Shown piece by piece: positions 33,197-44,977 of a stretch of DNA of 64,000 bases; position 1 is the first letter of the stretch, and every line of letters starts with the position of its first letter. Source of the DNA: Ahaetulla prasina (lineage: Eukaryota > Chordata > Lepidosauria > Squamata > Colubridae). The notes below the pieces were generated by a model. The model was not told the origin of the DNA. It saw only the letters and a program-made list of their open reading frames with translations, and ran no database searches. Position numbers and translations under genes: made by a program. The stretch spans positions 76,626,697-76,690,696 of the forward strand of contig NC_080546.1 in the NCBI RefSeq assembly GCF_028640845.1. The letters run 5' to 3'.

Positions 33197-33400
33197 ACTA
33201 TGTGCTGGTTTTGCTCCTGAGTTTAAGATAAATTATCACAAGGTACTTTATATGCTTAACCCTCCAGAAATTCCTCCAGGGTTCTATCATCTTTCATGAT
33301 ATTTAACATCTGGTAAGAAGCCATTGGCTAATTGCCATCTGTCAGATTTATGGCTGGGAGCAGAAATAAAGCACTATGTTGCATAGAAAGATAAAAAGAG

Positions 33401-33550
33401 CCTGGCTAAGTGGCTCAGTGGCTAAGATGCTGAGCTTGTCGATCAGAAAAGTCAGCAGTTCAGCAAATCCCTAGTGTAGGTCTCCTGCGTGAGCAGGGGG
33501 TTGGACTAGATGACCTCCAAGGTCCCTTCCAACTCTGTTATTAAAGCTGT
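33401..33550 (+). mobile_element. SINE head joined to a CR1 tail
   Basis: The head CCTGGCTAAGTGGCTCAGTG and CTGAGCTTGTCGATCAG are the Sauria-type tRNA-like head (compare 36455-36510). Instead of that SINE's own body it continues at about 33480 with GGAGGTCTCC-like sequence AGGTCTCCTGCGTGAGC and the CR1 end GGGTTGGACTAGATGACCTCC to CTTCCAACTCTGTTATT. It is either a CR1-tailed SINE family or a chimeric insertion. Confidence 0.75.
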
Positions 33551-33617
33551 TATTGTTATGTCACTTATGTGGAAATCTATCAACAGTCAAGTCCACCCAC
33601 CATCTTGTTGTTGTTGT

Positions 33618-33866
33618 TTACATTTATACCCCGCCCTTCTCCGAAGACTCAGGGCAGCTTACAGTGTATAAGGCAATAGTCTCATTCTATTTGTATATTT
33701 TTACAAAGTCAACTTATTGCCCCCCCAACAATCTGGGTCCTCATTTTACCTACCTTATAAAGAATGGAAGGCTGAGTCAACCTTGGGCCGGGCTTGAACC
33801 TGCAGTAATTGCAGGCTTTGTGTTCTTAATAACAGGCCTTACCAGCCTGAGCTAAACCGGCCCCAA
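33618..33866 (-). mobile_element. tRNA-headed SINE with L2-like tail
   Basis: Reversed tail CCGCCCTTCTCCGAAGACTC, core CAATCTGGGTCCTCATTTTA and reversed head GGGCTTGAACCTGCAG ... CTGAGCTAAACCGGCCCC. A TTG run (33604-33616) precedes it. Same family as 20821 and 53848. Confidence 0.85.
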
Positions 33867-33869
33867 TCT

Positions 33870-35171
33870 GTTCACCATATGAAAAATCAGGTAACTTCAA
33901 AACCCTCTGTTAACCATCTGTTATTTTATTTAAAATGCAGAAAATCCCCCAAACCTTTCAATCTCTGTTATAAATTTATCTGTGCTCAGTAATCAACGTC
34001 GTTAATTTTGCCATCTCTGCCAGTTCAGTCAATTTTGAAGTCAACAGTTGGTGTCCCTTTTTCTTTCCAATACTTAGCATCAGCGGTCCTTGCAGGAGTC
34101 ACCATGTAAAGAAATAATGCCCCAATCCTATTGATTTGGCCATTGTTTTTTCTTCTTTTTATGCTTCAATTGCTTGGCATTCTTTAAGATCCGGAGGAGG
34201 AAAGTTTCTTATCCAACAAAGTTAGTGGTAGAGGTAGTGGCCGTAGTGATAATGAGTTGGTAGCAATCTTTGGTCCACTCTTTGTACTTGTTCTCTACTT
34301 GGGAAACTATTATAAACTACTTTCTCACTTGAGAATTATTTTACAATAGATCTGACATCATCAGTATACTAATGATAACCTGCTATATTTCTCTTTTTGT
34401 CCTGAAGTCAAGGTTGACATCTAAAGAGTTTTTACTATTTCTTCCAGTGTCATAGGTTGAATCTGAAAGAAGCAGCTGGAGTTAAACTCATACAAAGTGA
34501 AAATGTTGTTGATTCTAGGACCTCAGCCTTGGGATTTGGAAAGTAATAATTGAAATGGTCAGAGATACAGCAATTTAGAACCACAGCTGACACTAGATAA
34601 TCTTATTATATAGGTGAAATTATTGCAAAGCTTGCTTCAAAGTGGTAGCCTTAAAAATTGTTCTGGAAACTGCAACTGGTCTAAAATGTGGGTAGGGATT
34701 GACATTTCTAGCAAAAGTTTTTTTTGTTTCCATGTCAAAATAGTTGTGATGGAGGTGAGTTGTTTTCTGAATCAATTTAGATTGTTCATTAAGGTGTATT
34801 AAGATTTACCTGCTTACTCTATCTTTAATCTTTGTGCTTAAAATTTTAATAGTGCACCTTCTGCAATTCCTATCACACATTTAGCAAACTTCATATTTAA
34901 CTACTTTTTCTATACACTTGGAACAATTTAACATGTGGTTTGATTCTGGCATCTTCCTTGTTACAGTTCAGTATAATTTAATATATTTCTGTTTTATCAA
35001 CTTCTATGCCGTTTTCATGATTTTCTGCAATGTCGAATGTTAAGTTATATTTTATATGTAAACCGACAACAACAAAAAGTGATTAGAATTATATGTTTTT
35101 GTGCGCAACCCATCTTGGAGATTTTATGCATAAATGTAAAATATATATTTCTACACTTGAAAATGTATTTA

Positions 35172-35206
<35 letters not shown>

Positions 35207-35930
35207 TAAATGCTATCTTGCCTAATGTCCTACTCTCTGCTTCACTTATTGCTGTAGTTAAACATTTTTAATGGCTACTACATAACTAATGTCTCTAGTA
35301 GAAATAGACATTTATTGCATTGCATTGTAAGAACATTGCACAATGTCAAATTATCATTATAATAGGAATTAAAATTTTAAGATTACAGGAGAGGTCATTA
35401 TGTTTTTTATAGGATCTAGCTTTGCAGTGTTACTGAATTACAGAATCACATTCCTATTATGAGTAGAAAGTAAGGGAAACATAGTTTTATTTCTTGGGAA
35501 GGAAAATGAGAAAATTAGTCCATTTAAGCTAAACGAGTAGGCTGAATATCCTCCCATAAAATTCTATTTATAATCTGTGCTCTTTAGCTATGTTTGCTCT
35601 ATGAACACAACTTTTTTAAAAAAAATAAATGACATACTGATTCTTCTCTTTCTTAGTTTCTCATGTTGTGGCAGCTGGCATTTAAATTAAATATGTGTTT
35701 TCGAAGTCCTTGATGCTCTCTGAGCCGAATTGTTTGGTTGCAGACATTTCATTAGTGAGCTAGTCAGTGTGGGCTTTGCTCGCTACTAGTCATACTATAT
35801 CTAAATATGATTTGTGGATAGAAAGAATTGGGTTTGCTGAGCCACTGGTGTACATATTTTCAATCTTGTTAGTGTCCATGAAAAAAAGTCCAAAATTTAT
35901 CCTCATGCATCTAAAACGAGCCACATGGAG
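33870..35930. other. AT-rich DNA, no gene seen
   Basis: About 2 kb without recognised repeats apart from an (AAGT)n run at 35173-35206. No convincing coding frame. Confidence 0.5.
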
Positions 35931-35934
35931 GAGG

Positions 35935-36041
35935 GGTGGGCTTGGGTGGGTGGTGCCAGCCAGTCCTTGCAACTACCGGTTTAGTGAACCAGATGTAATA
36001 TTAGCATCCAGTTCATCCGAACTGGTCCGAACCGAACCCCT
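35935..36041. mobile_element. hAT element fragment, subfamily C-like
   Basis: The right part CAGTTCATCCGAACTGGTCC to GAACCGAACCCCTG has the family's end. The left end is unclear and no duplication could be matched. Confidence 0.5.
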
Positions 36042-36044
36042 GGG

Positions 36045-36440
36045 AAAAAGCCTCCTTCAGTTAATAAGATAATAATCCAATAAATTGATTAAGAAATGAA
36101 AGGCATGACTCATTGTCTGTTTGAAAAATAAATCCCAAACTGGCTGCTTTTTCAACAATGAAGTGAATTGTAGGCTGTCCCTTCCCAGATGAACAGCTGC
36201 TCTGAAGCACAGGTTCCAAAGCTTCCTGCAGACCCTGCTATATGGGGGGTTTCTTGTGGAATGATTCTAGGAATCTCCCCTAGCCAGAAGAACCATATAC
36301 ACCAAAAGAATGCCTGTTTCTTCTGTTAGTAGGTTGAAAAAAATGACAGTCCTGAGAGATAAGCCTCCCTGGGCTTGTCTCTGTTGGCCATGTTTACAGG
36401 AAGTCGAATGCAACTTACATGTCTTTTAGGAACAAGGTAT
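36045..36440. other. no gene seen
   Basis: Nothing recognised. Confidence 0.45.
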
Positions 36441-36450
36441 CTTTTACCAC

Positions 36451-36794
36451 CATAGGGATGCGGTGGCTCAGGGGCTAGGACGTTGAGCTTGTCGATCAAA
36501 AGCTCAGCAGTTCGAATCCTTAGTGCTGCCGTGTAACAGGGTGAGCTCCCGTTACTTGTCCCAGCTTCTGCCAACCTAGCAGTTTCGAAAGCACGTAAAA
36601 ATGCAAGTAGAAAAAATAGGGACTACTTTTGGTGGGAAGGTAACAGTGTTCCGTGCGCCTTTGGTATTGAGTCATGCCGGCCACATGACCATAGAGACGT
36701 CTTTGGACAGCTTTGAAACGGAGATGAGCACCGCCCCCTAGAGTTGGCAACAACTAGCACATATGTGCAAGGGGAACCTTTACCTTTACCTTAC
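36451..36794 (+). mobile_element. Sauria-type tRNA SINE, near complete
   Basis: The head has A box TGGCTCAGGGGCTAGG and B box AGTTCGAATCC about 45 bp apart. The body has GTTACTTGTCCCAGCTTCTG, and the tail GCAAGGGGAACC then CCTTTA repeats. A 10-bp duplication CTTTTACCAC flanks it (36441-36450 and 36795-36804). Pol III boxes could have driven transcription. Confidence 0.9.
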
Positions 36795-36937
36795 CTTTTA
36801 CCACACATTGTGTACATAAAGTTAAACAGATTTGGAGCGGACTGCTATGGCTCCAATCCAATTTATTTGTTATTTTATTTTATTTTTATTAACCACATTT
36901 ATAGGGCCACCAAAATTCATGCATGGTGACTCTAGGC

Positions 36938-37048
36938 CAGGGGTCTGCAAACTTGGCTCTTTTGTGGACTTCAACTCCCAGAGTTGGCTGAGGAACTCTG
37001 GGAGTTGAAGTCCACAAGTCTTAAAAGAGCCAAGTTTACAGACCCCTG
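36938..37048. mobile_element. palindromic foldback hAT element
   Basis: 111-bp unit starting CAGGGGTCTGCAAACTTGG and ending CCAAGTTTACAGACCCCTG, with perfect 8-bp duplication CTCTAGGC (36930-36937 and 37049-37056). The arms pair over nearly their whole length. Confidence 0.95.
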
Positions 37049-37056
37049 CTCTAGGC

Positions 37057-37704
37057 AACTTACAAAATTAAATTTCCACAACGCATAAAATCCATCAACC
37101 CTCCCTCCCCAATGATGACAATAGTCACAATCACATCAAGCAGCTGATCAGATTTATGTGTTTGTAGGCTACCACATTCAGAGTACTGTTCTTTTGTGGA
37201 TAGAAACACTAATAATACATAATGATTTTCTGGCTGTTAAACTAAGTGAAAAGTAGTTTACATTATGCCAACATTTCCCTCAGGGCTTACATCAATACAG
37301 TTATTATAGAGAGGCTGATCATGAATTGCTCTGAAAATAGAAAAGGTTTTAACTTTTCTTACTGACCTATATCAACGTAAGTACGGAGGGATTTCCCCCC
37401 CCACCCTTGGCCTATCTTTTTATGCACAAATATTTCCTGCTTCCTGTATCCTTTGAAATTCAACATATGCTATCATCTTTTTGAAACTAGTACTTTTCAG
37501 TAATTCATGGCTATGAATTATCAGCAGTCACTTTATTGTATCTGGCAAGATAGTTATTAAATTTCATAATCCAGGAGCCATGCTGGGGAAAGAAGTCAAG
37601 ATTACTGACCATTTGCCATTATCACTAATCTCTCAACAGGGATATGCTTTTCTCCATATTGCTGCCAGCTGCTTGTCTGTCCCTGCTGGACCAGAGAGAG
37701 CATC
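37057..37704. other. no gene seen
   Basis: Single-copy-looking DNA. Confidence 0.5.
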
Positions 37705-37812
37705 AGGAAGGAAGGAAGGAAGGAAGGAAGGAAGGAAGGAAGGAAGGAAGGAAGGAAGGAAGGAAGGAAGGAAGGAAGGAAGGAAGGAAGGAAGGAAGGA
37801 AGGAAGGAAGGA
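37705..37812. repeat. (AAGG)n microsatellite
   Basis: About 26 uninterrupted AAGG units. It gives long but meaningless open frames on both strands. Its length and purity suggest it is polymorphic. Confidence 0.97.
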
Positions 37813-38079
37813 GAAAAGACCTGAGCTTGTTAATAAATTATATAGCTGATTATGATGTAGATACTGCCATTCCAAAAAACAAAAGAAAAAACAAAACAAC
37901 AAAAAGAAAATGAACTTCTGGAAGATAAATTCTAAATTATTCTAAATTATTTTATTATTATTATTCATACATTAAAAAGTATATTTTTGTACTCAGACGT
38001 TAAAGCAATGAAATTGTACATTTTATTTGATAAAGATGACTTGCTAACTTTTATAAATTTTGCAGTTCACTATTACCTT

Positions 38080-38303
38080 CTTTGATAAGTGGTAAACTCA
38101 CTGGAGCAGAGCCTAATGCTGGGAAAGACTGAGGGCAAAAGAAGAATGGGACGACAGAGAACGAGGTGGCTGGGTGGAGTCACTGAAGCAATAGGCATCA
38201 GCTTAAATAGACTCCAGAGGATGCTAGAGGATAGGAAGGCCCTGGAGGAACGTTGTCCATGGGGTTGCGATGGGTCGGACACGACTTCGCAACTAACAAC
38301 AAA
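38080..38303 (+). pseudogene. Bov-B LINE 3' end
   Basis: Frame 38089-38376 reads NSLEQSLMLGKTEGKRRMGR, RTRWLGGVTEAIG and LEERCPWGCDGSDTTSQ, the C-terminus of the Bov-B ORF. The UTR ends with GATGGGTCGGACACGACTTC and CTAACAACAA, the diagnostic Bov-B tail. 5'-truncated to about 220 bp. Confidence 0.88.
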
Positions 38304-38309
38304 ATTATC

Positions 38310-38919
38310 TTCTTTCAGTCTTCAGGCAGTGCTACGGTTTCAGTTTTCATGTGTTTATGCCAGTTTTCCAAAATGAAATTAAAATGAAGTCTTCTCAGTT
38401 TTAATTAGCTTCAGAATTATTCCTAAGTATTTAAAAATTCTCCATACTTGGAGAATATTTCATGCATACAAAATAAGGTGAGCCAAGAGGAAGCATATGG
38501 TGTATTAGACATGCAGGTCAAAACATTACTCTGAACATTCTATGGCATATAATTGAAAAGAAAAGACTTCCTGGCAATTTGAAGATTATAAAAGAGCCGT
38601 TCCTTAGATATAATTTGTGATTATGATCAACACATGGGTTCTTAAACACTTGTATCAATCAGATGTGGGTTTTTTTTTATTAAAATACCTCCCTTGGCCT
38701 GAAAAATACTCCAGTTATCCAAAAATGTAAGTGTAACAAGAAGCAATATTTAATTCAGAAGTAGAAGACCTATACAAAATTACTGATCTCTACAATGTTA
38801 TACAGATAATTTATATTCCTAACAAATCCATATTTACGGATATGCCCTTATAATTTTGATGAGCTCTGGCCAAAATTGAGAAATAGATTAATTGTTTAAG
38901 TATATTATTCTCTCCCAAA
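38310..38919. other. no gene seen
   Basis: AT-rich DNA, nothing recognised. Confidence 0.5.
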
Positions 38920-39238
38920 GGTTCTTTTTCAAGAGGAAACTGGACTTTCTGGTTTTTCTTTGAAGACGTTTCACTTCTCATCCAAAAAGCTTCTTCAACT
39001 CTGACTGGATGGTGGGGAATGGAAGGATTTATACTCCTTGCAGACAGCTGGACATTTGCATTTCTTTTAGTGAGTCATTAAGGTCACCTGGGGATTTATC
39101 TGTGTCATCAGGGTCACTTGAGTAGTGCAAATGGGTGTGGAGCATATGGGGGGTCATGCACGCATTCGCAGGAGGGGGCATGCATTGCATTATGGATGCT
39201 GGCACACACACATGCTTTTGGCACACGATGAGTAAAAA
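38920..39238 (-). mobile_element. Penelope-like 3' end
   Basis: The plus strand reads TTTGAAGACGTTTCACTTCT and CCAAAAAGCTTCTTCAACTC; reversed, this is the GAAGAAGCTTTTTGGATGAG phrase matching 8880-8930. The rest (GAATGGAAGGATTTATACTC onward) is non-coding. Family assignment is tentative. Confidence 0.45.
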
Positions 39239-39925
39239 GTGAGCCATATATATGGTACCTTGCTCAATAGTAGTACCTGTGAGAGGGATCTTGGAGTCCT
39301 AGTGGACAACCATTTAGATATGAGCCAGCAGTGTGCAGTGGCTGCCAAAAAAGCCAACACAGTTCTGGGCTGCATAAACAGAGGGATAGAATCAAGATCG
39401 TGTGAAGTGTTAATACCACTTTATAATGCCTTTATAAGGCCACACTTGAAATATTGCATTCAATTTTGGTCGCCACGATGTAAAAAAGATTCTGAGACTC
39501 TAGAAAGAGTGCAGAGAAGGGCAACAAAGATGATTAGGGGACTGGAGGCTAAAACATATGAAGAACGGTTGTCGGAACTGGGTATGTCTAGTGTAATGAG
39601 AAGAAGAACTAGGGGAGACATGATAGCAGTGTTCCAATATCTCAAGGGCTGCTACAAAGAAGAGGGAGTCGAACTATTCTCCAAAGCACCTGAGGGCAGG
39701 ACAAGAAGCAATGGGTGGAAACTAATCAAGGAGAGAAGCAACTTAGAACTAAGGAGAACTTTCCTGACATTTAGAACAATTAATCAGTGGAACAACTTGA
39801 CTCCAGAAGTTGTGAATGCTCCAACACTGGAAATTTTTAAGAAAATGTTGGATAACCATTTGTCTGAAGTGGTGTAGGGTTTCCTGCCTGGGCAGGGTTG
39901 GATCCCTTCCAACTCCATTGTTGTT
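39239..39925 (+). pseudogene. CR1 LINE ORF2 C-terminus
   Basis: An uninterrupted frame of 212 codons (39239-39877) encodes the CR1 C-terminal domain: [47 protein letters not shown] and [12 protein letters not shown], ending DNHLSEVV. The initiating Met is incidental, since the copy is 5'-truncated. The 3' UTR follows (TAGGGTTTCCTGC). The catalytic YADD box lies further upstream in a full element and is absent. A young-looking copy. Confidence 0.92.
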
Positions 39926-39930
39926 GTTGT

Positions 39931-41441
39931 TTATTTATTTTTTTATTTAGATTTTTATACTGCCCTTGTCCCGAAGGACTCAGGGCGGTGTACAGCCAAA
40001 AAGATAAAAACTCAATATATATACAATTAAAAACAAAAATTTAAAACAGAGCATATTACAAAAGGCCGACATAAAAAATTTAAAAATTAAAAAATTTAAA
40101 AACCCTAAAACAATAAACCCCAATTAAAATTTAATAAAACTATTAAGCCAGTCCCGCTTGAATAAATAAGTATGTTTTTAGCTCACGGCGAAAGGTCCGA
40201 AGATCAGGCACTTGGCGTAAGCCAGGGGGAAGTTCGTTCCAGAGCGTAGGAGCTCCAACAGAGAATGCCCTGCCCCTGGGGGCCGCCAGCCGACATTGTT
40301 TGGCGGACAGCACCCTGAGAAGACCCTCTCTGTGTGAGCGTACAGGTCGGTGGGAGTCATAAAGTAACAGCAGGCGGTCCCATAAGTACCCGGGTCCTAA
40401 GCCATGGAGCGCTTTAAAGGTGGTAACCAAAATCTTGAAGCGCACCCGAAAGACTACAGGAAGCCAGTACAGACTGCGTAGCAGTGGTGTTACGTGGGAG
40501 CAATGAGTGGCTCCCGTTACTACTCACGCAGCTGCATTCTGGACTAACTGCAGCCTCCGGGTGCACCTCAAGGGCAGCCCCATGTAGAGAGCATTGCAAT
40601 AATCCAAACGAGAAGTGACCAGAGCATGAGTGACCGTGCATAAGGCATCCCGGTCAAGGAAGGGACGCAACTGGTGAACCAAGCGTACTTGGTAGAAGGC
40701 CCTCCTGGAGACGGCCGCCAGGTGTTCATCCAAAGACAGCCGTCCATCCAGGAGGACGCCCAAGTTGCGTACCCCCTCCCTTGGGGCCAATAACTCGCCC
40801 CCAACAGCCAGCCGCGGTTGCAGCTGACTGTACCGGGGTGCCGGCATCCACAGCCACTCCGTCTTGGAGGGATTGAGCTTGAGTCTGTTTCTCCCCATCC
40901 AGACCTGTACGGCTTCCAGACACCGGGACAGTACTTCGACAGCTTCGTTGGGGTGGTCTGGGGTGGAAAAGTACAGCTGAGTATCATCAGCGTACAGATG
41001 GTAACTCACCCCGAAACCACTGATGACCTCCCCCAGCGGCTTCATATAGATGTTGAACAGGAGAAGCGAGAGAATCGACCCCTGAGGCACCCCACAAGTG
41101 AGGCACCTCGTGGACGATCTCTGCCCCCTGTCAACACCGTCTGCGACCGGTCAGAGAGATAGGAGGAGAACCACCGATAAACGGTGCCTTCCACTCCCAA
41201 TCTCTCCAACCGGTGCAGCAGGATACCATGGTCGATGGTATCAAAAGCCGCTGAGAGATCTAATAGGACCAGGGCAGAGGAGCAACCCCTATCCCTGGCC
41301 CTCCAGAGGTCATCCACCAACGCGACCAAAGCCGTCTCCGTACTATAACCGGGTCGGAAGCCGGACTGGAACAGGTCTAGATAGACAGCTTCATCCAGGT
41401 ACCGGGGAAGCTGCCATGCAACTACACTCTCTACAACCTTT
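39931..41441 (-). pseudogene. L2 LINE with reverse transcriptase
   Basis: On the minus strand: 41329-41042 has LVLLDLSAAFDTIDHGIL, the RT motif A region; 41090-40524 has PQGSILSLLLFNIYMKPL, then the YADDTQLYF catalytic box and GVLLDGRLSLDEHLAAVS; 40445-40143 has GLGPGYLWDRLL and LRTFRRELKTYLF, the C-terminus. One frameshift (around 41060-41090) and one in-frame stop (40524) separate the pieces. The 5' part including the endonuclease is lost. It lies in a TTG run at the end of the CR1, which appears on both sides. Confidence 0.95.
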
Positions 41442-41492
41442 GTTGTTGCTGCTGTTGTTGTTGTTGTTATTATTATTAGTAGTAGTAGTAGG
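41442..41492. repeat. (TTG)n/(TAG)n run beside L2
   Basis: TTG-, ATT- and TAG-type triplets continue the TTG run seen at 39919-39931, so the L2 probably inserted in the CR1 tail repeat. Confidence 0.8.
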
Positions 41493-42395
41493 ATAACTTA
41501 CTTATCCATTTCCATTTTAAAAGATTCTATGTTATATCAACTCTTGAACCATTCCGATTTTCCAGCTTTTTCTCATGGAGCAAAAGTATTTCCATGGGGG
41601 GAAAAGAAAAGAAAAGCTCTAGATCCAGTCTCTAATCTATTTGGGTAGATTATTAATCAGCAATACTGCAGTAAAAACCTATTTTGCCTTTCATAAACAA
41701 CAGTACAGCATATGTATCATGTGCTTAAATATAATTGCTACTATTTTTAAACAGCAAAGTAAAACATAGATTCAAAATAATTGTCAGCAGGAAAAAACCC
41801 AATCAATTAAAATCCTGTTCAAAGTTAGGAACTGCTTGTTTTAATTTCCTTCAAATTGGACGGAGTTCCATATGATTATAACTCTTCTTTCAAATTTTAC
41901 TGCAGTCATTTTTAAAGGGGAGTTTATAATCATGGATTTGCATGACATTCATTTCCTCTTTACCACATGTGAGTTTTTTTTATACACATTTAGAATTTAC
42001 AGTTGCCTGACCATTTTTGATTTCTGCGCATGAGATGAGCTAATAATGCAGGAATATGTTAGTTGACATTCCTGAATATATATTCTCTTTTCAAAGTTGA
42101 TTCATATGCCACTTATGATAGCATAATTTTCTCTTTTTCTCCAAGTGCTAGGTTAAAAGAACATTTTATGAAGACATCGTACATTGCCATCCCAATTATA
42201 TTCAGGAGATTGCACATAACATTTTAATACTTCAACATAATTAATTCATGTGAGCATTTCCTGAGAGAATTTGTTCTCTCAGGTATGAAAAACATATGCA
42301 AGATCATATGAACTGGGTAATTTTAAGGTTTATAAGACTATATATATAGTTTTATAGCATATGCTACATTTATACTTTCTCTCTGTACTTATATA
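41493..42395. other. no gene seen
   Basis: AT-rich single-copy-looking DNA. Confidence 0.5.
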
Positions 42396-42401
42396 TAGAT
42401 A

Positions 42402-42444
42402 CACACACACACACACACATATACATACATACATACATATACAC
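42402..42444. repeat. (AC)n/(ATAC)n microsatellite
   Basis: AC units then ATAC units next to the hAT element; the flanking octamer ATATACAC derives from it. Confidence 0.9.
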
Positions 42445-42629
42445 CAGGGGCAGGTTCCAAATCCCATACCTACCAGTTCGCTCGAGTGCATGCTCACACA
42501 CAGTACTTCTGCACATGTGCAGAAATTTCTGCGCATGAGCAGAAGTGTCCGGGTGTGTGGGCGGAGCCTTCCGCCACTGCTGCTACTGCTTCACCCAGTC
42601 CAGTGGAAACCAGTAGCAACCCACCACTG
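42445..42629. mobile_element. hAT element, subfamily C
   Basis: Left end CAGGGGCAGGTTCC and right end AGCAACCCACCACTG with perfect 8-bp duplication ATATACAC (42437-42444 and 42630-42637). The interior repeats a TTCTGCGCATGAGCAGAAG-type phrase and has GGGCGGAGCCTTCCGCC. Confidence 0.9.
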
Positions 42630-42689
42630 ATATACACACACATACATATGTGTGTGTGTATATATATATATGTATAAGTGTTCTATATT

Positions 42690-43312
42690 AAAATAGAATA
42701 GAATAGTTTATTGGCCAAGTGTGATTGGTCACACAAGGAATTTGTCTTGGTGCATACACCCTCAGTGTACATAAAGGAAAAGATATGTTCATCAAGGTAC
42801 AACACGTACAACACTTAATGATAGTCATAGGGTACAAATTTAACACTTAATGATACAGCACTTAATGATAGTCATAGGGTACAAATAAGCAATCAGGAAA
42901 TAATCAATATAAATATAAATCATAAGGATACAAGCAACAAAGTTACAGTCATACAGTCATAAGTGGAAGGAGATGGGTGATGGGAATGATGAGAGGAGTA
43001 ATAGTGCAGATTTAGTAAATAGTTTAACAGTGTTGAGGGAATTATTTGTTTAGCAGAGTGATGGCGTTTGGGGAAAAAACTCTTCTTGTGTCTGGTTGCT
43101 CTGGTGTGCAGTGCTCTATAGCATCGTTTTGAGGGTAGGGGTTGAAACAGTTTATGTCCTGGATGTGAGGGATCTGTAAATATTTCCACAGCCCACTTCT
43201 TGATTCGTGCAGTATACTGGTCCTCAGTGGAAGGCAGGTTGGTAGCAATTGTTTTTTCTGCAGTTCTAATTATACTCTGAAGTCTGTGTCTGTCTTGTTG
43301 GGTTGCAGAATA
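42690..43312 (-). pseudogene. Snake1/L3-type CR1 LINE
   Basis: Three AATAG units, then the reversed UTR and a C-terminal coding segment on the minus strand (LPSTEDQYTARIKKWAVEIF, then LLPSKRCYRALHT around 43230-43100). A partial repeat of ACACTTAATGATAGTCAT in the UTR (near 42800-42885) is a local duplication. It is cut by a GT run at 43313. Confidence 0.88.
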
Positions 43313-43313
43313 C

Positions 43314-43355
<42 letters not shown>

Positions 43356-43356
43356 A

Positions 43357-43386
<30 letters not shown>
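43313..43386. repeat. (GT)n followed by (TACA)n
   Basis: About 20 GT units (43313-43352) then TACA units (43353-43386), joining an L3 fragment to a Tigger-like element. Confidence 0.95.
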
Positions 43387-43387
<1 letters not shown>

Positions 43388-43690
43388 GTGGGTAGTCCTC
43401 GACTTATGATCACAATCGACTTACGGCCACAATTTTATCCCATTCTACACCCATTTTTGGTATAGTTGCTAAGTGATTCACTGTAGTTCTTAAGTTGATG
43501 ACAGAGTTGTTAAGCGAATCTTGCTTCCCTTTTGATTGTTTGTCAGAAGGTCAGAAAAGGGGATCCCATGACCCCGGGACACTGCAACTGTCATAAATAT
43601 GAGTCAATTAACAAGCATCTGAATTTTAATAATGTCACCATAGGAATGCTGCAATGGTCATAAGTATGAAAAACAGTTGTAAGTCACACA
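43388..43690. mobile_element. Tigger-like DNA element, truncated
   Basis: Starts GGGTAGTCCTCGACTTATGA and contains TCAGAAAAGGGGATCCCATG and CATAAATATGAGTC, as in the reverse of the copy at 15563. The matching right end is not found; it fades after GTTGTAAGTCAC. Confidence 0.65.
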
Positions 43691-44765
43691 CATACACGCT
43701 ATATATATGAGATAAAATATCAAAAAATGTGAACATAATGTTGTGGTTCCTCACAACAAACATTAAAGTAGCATTGCACTTTTGGTTTCTTTAGCCATTC
43801 CATGTAGTGCATAAATTTCTTGCTGTTTTGGCAGATGTTCAACTGCTGTTAGCATATTTCAGAATATTTTCTTTGTGGAAGCACTTCACTATATGCTGCT
43901 AAATATCCAGATGGCTTTATCATAGCAAAATATTAGCTATTACACACCCTGGGAATCATAATCTTTTAAATGTGTCTGCAAAGTGTGTGCTAATTATAAC
44001 TTTTAAAATATTATTGGAGAAAGATATTAAAAACATATTGTAAGAGTGTCATTAGAAGGAAAGGTGAATCGTTCCTTTAATGTAACTGTCTCCCTAAGTT
44101 GATGAGATGGTAGAGAAAGTAAAGCTGTATTTTTATCTTTGTTGCAACTTAACTCCTTTCACGTGTTAAGGCTGCCTTTAGTTTCAAACATGCAATTCAA
44201 TTCAATGAAGCTTTGAGCAAATCACACTTGGAAATTGAAATGGGGACTTATTTTGAAGTAACAAATTGAACTGGTGATTCTGAAGTTCTTCTGAGTTTTC
44301 CAAAGCATTTCATCAGCTTTCTGCTGCTTCTGAGATTCTCACAGACAATATATAATGTTGCCATGACATTTAAACTGGGATAGTTGAAAAGTATGATGGG
44401 CTGTTTGATACTGAAACAAGCAGGTAGCCAAAGCAATTTATCACCTCATTAAATTCTCTACCTGTATTTACATCGTTAGCAATCATTTTTCTTCATAACC
44501 TGTAATTTGGCTGGGTTTGGTTTTTTTTTACAGTTACTGCATTTTTTATGCTGTTGGTCCTGCCAAAGTATCTCCATGATAAATCCAGTGATCAAATTTC
44601 AGTGTATGGGTTAAAAGTTTTGTTTTTTTTAAAAAAATATATCTTGGTGGATCAGATTACATTTCTTAAGAGTGTCTACCTAACATGTACTGGTCCTGGC
44701 GCAAACATTTACTGTTCTAAAAATAATAAGGCTATAAATACCATTTACTCTGTGAGTAAATTGAT
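43691..44765. other. no gene seen
   Basis: AT-rich single-copy-looking DNA. Confidence 0.5.
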
Positions 44766-44776
44766 AATATTGTCTA

Positions 44777-44830
44777 GACCCTAGAGTCGGCAACGACTAG
44801 CACGTATGTGCGAGGGGAACCTTTACCTTT
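44777..44830 (+). mobile_element. Sauria-type SINE stub, 54 bp
   Basis: Only the last part of the SINE, AGAGTCGGCAACGACTAGC to GGGGAACCTTTACCTTT, is present. An exact 11-bp duplication AATATTGTCTA flanks it (44766-44776 and 44831-44841), so this is a very short but genuine insertion. Confidence 0.9.
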
Positions 44831-44977
44831 AATATTGTCTATTGCCAATAATCCATAACTCTCACAAACCAATTGTTGACAAAGCTGATGGAATCCTCTT
44901 CAGGGTGGACAAGCTTGCCAATCAAACACAGTGGTATCTTGGTACTCAACTGCGTTGAAACTCATCAAATTTGGCAC

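Noticed and set aside
36451..36520. tRNA gene
   Set aside because: It has A and B boxes but no cloverleaf with a proper anticodon stem, and it is the head of a SINE with target duplication.
37580..37913. Two overlapping 89-codon frames of repeated GRKE or LPSF units
   Set aside because: They are translations of the AAGG microsatellite.
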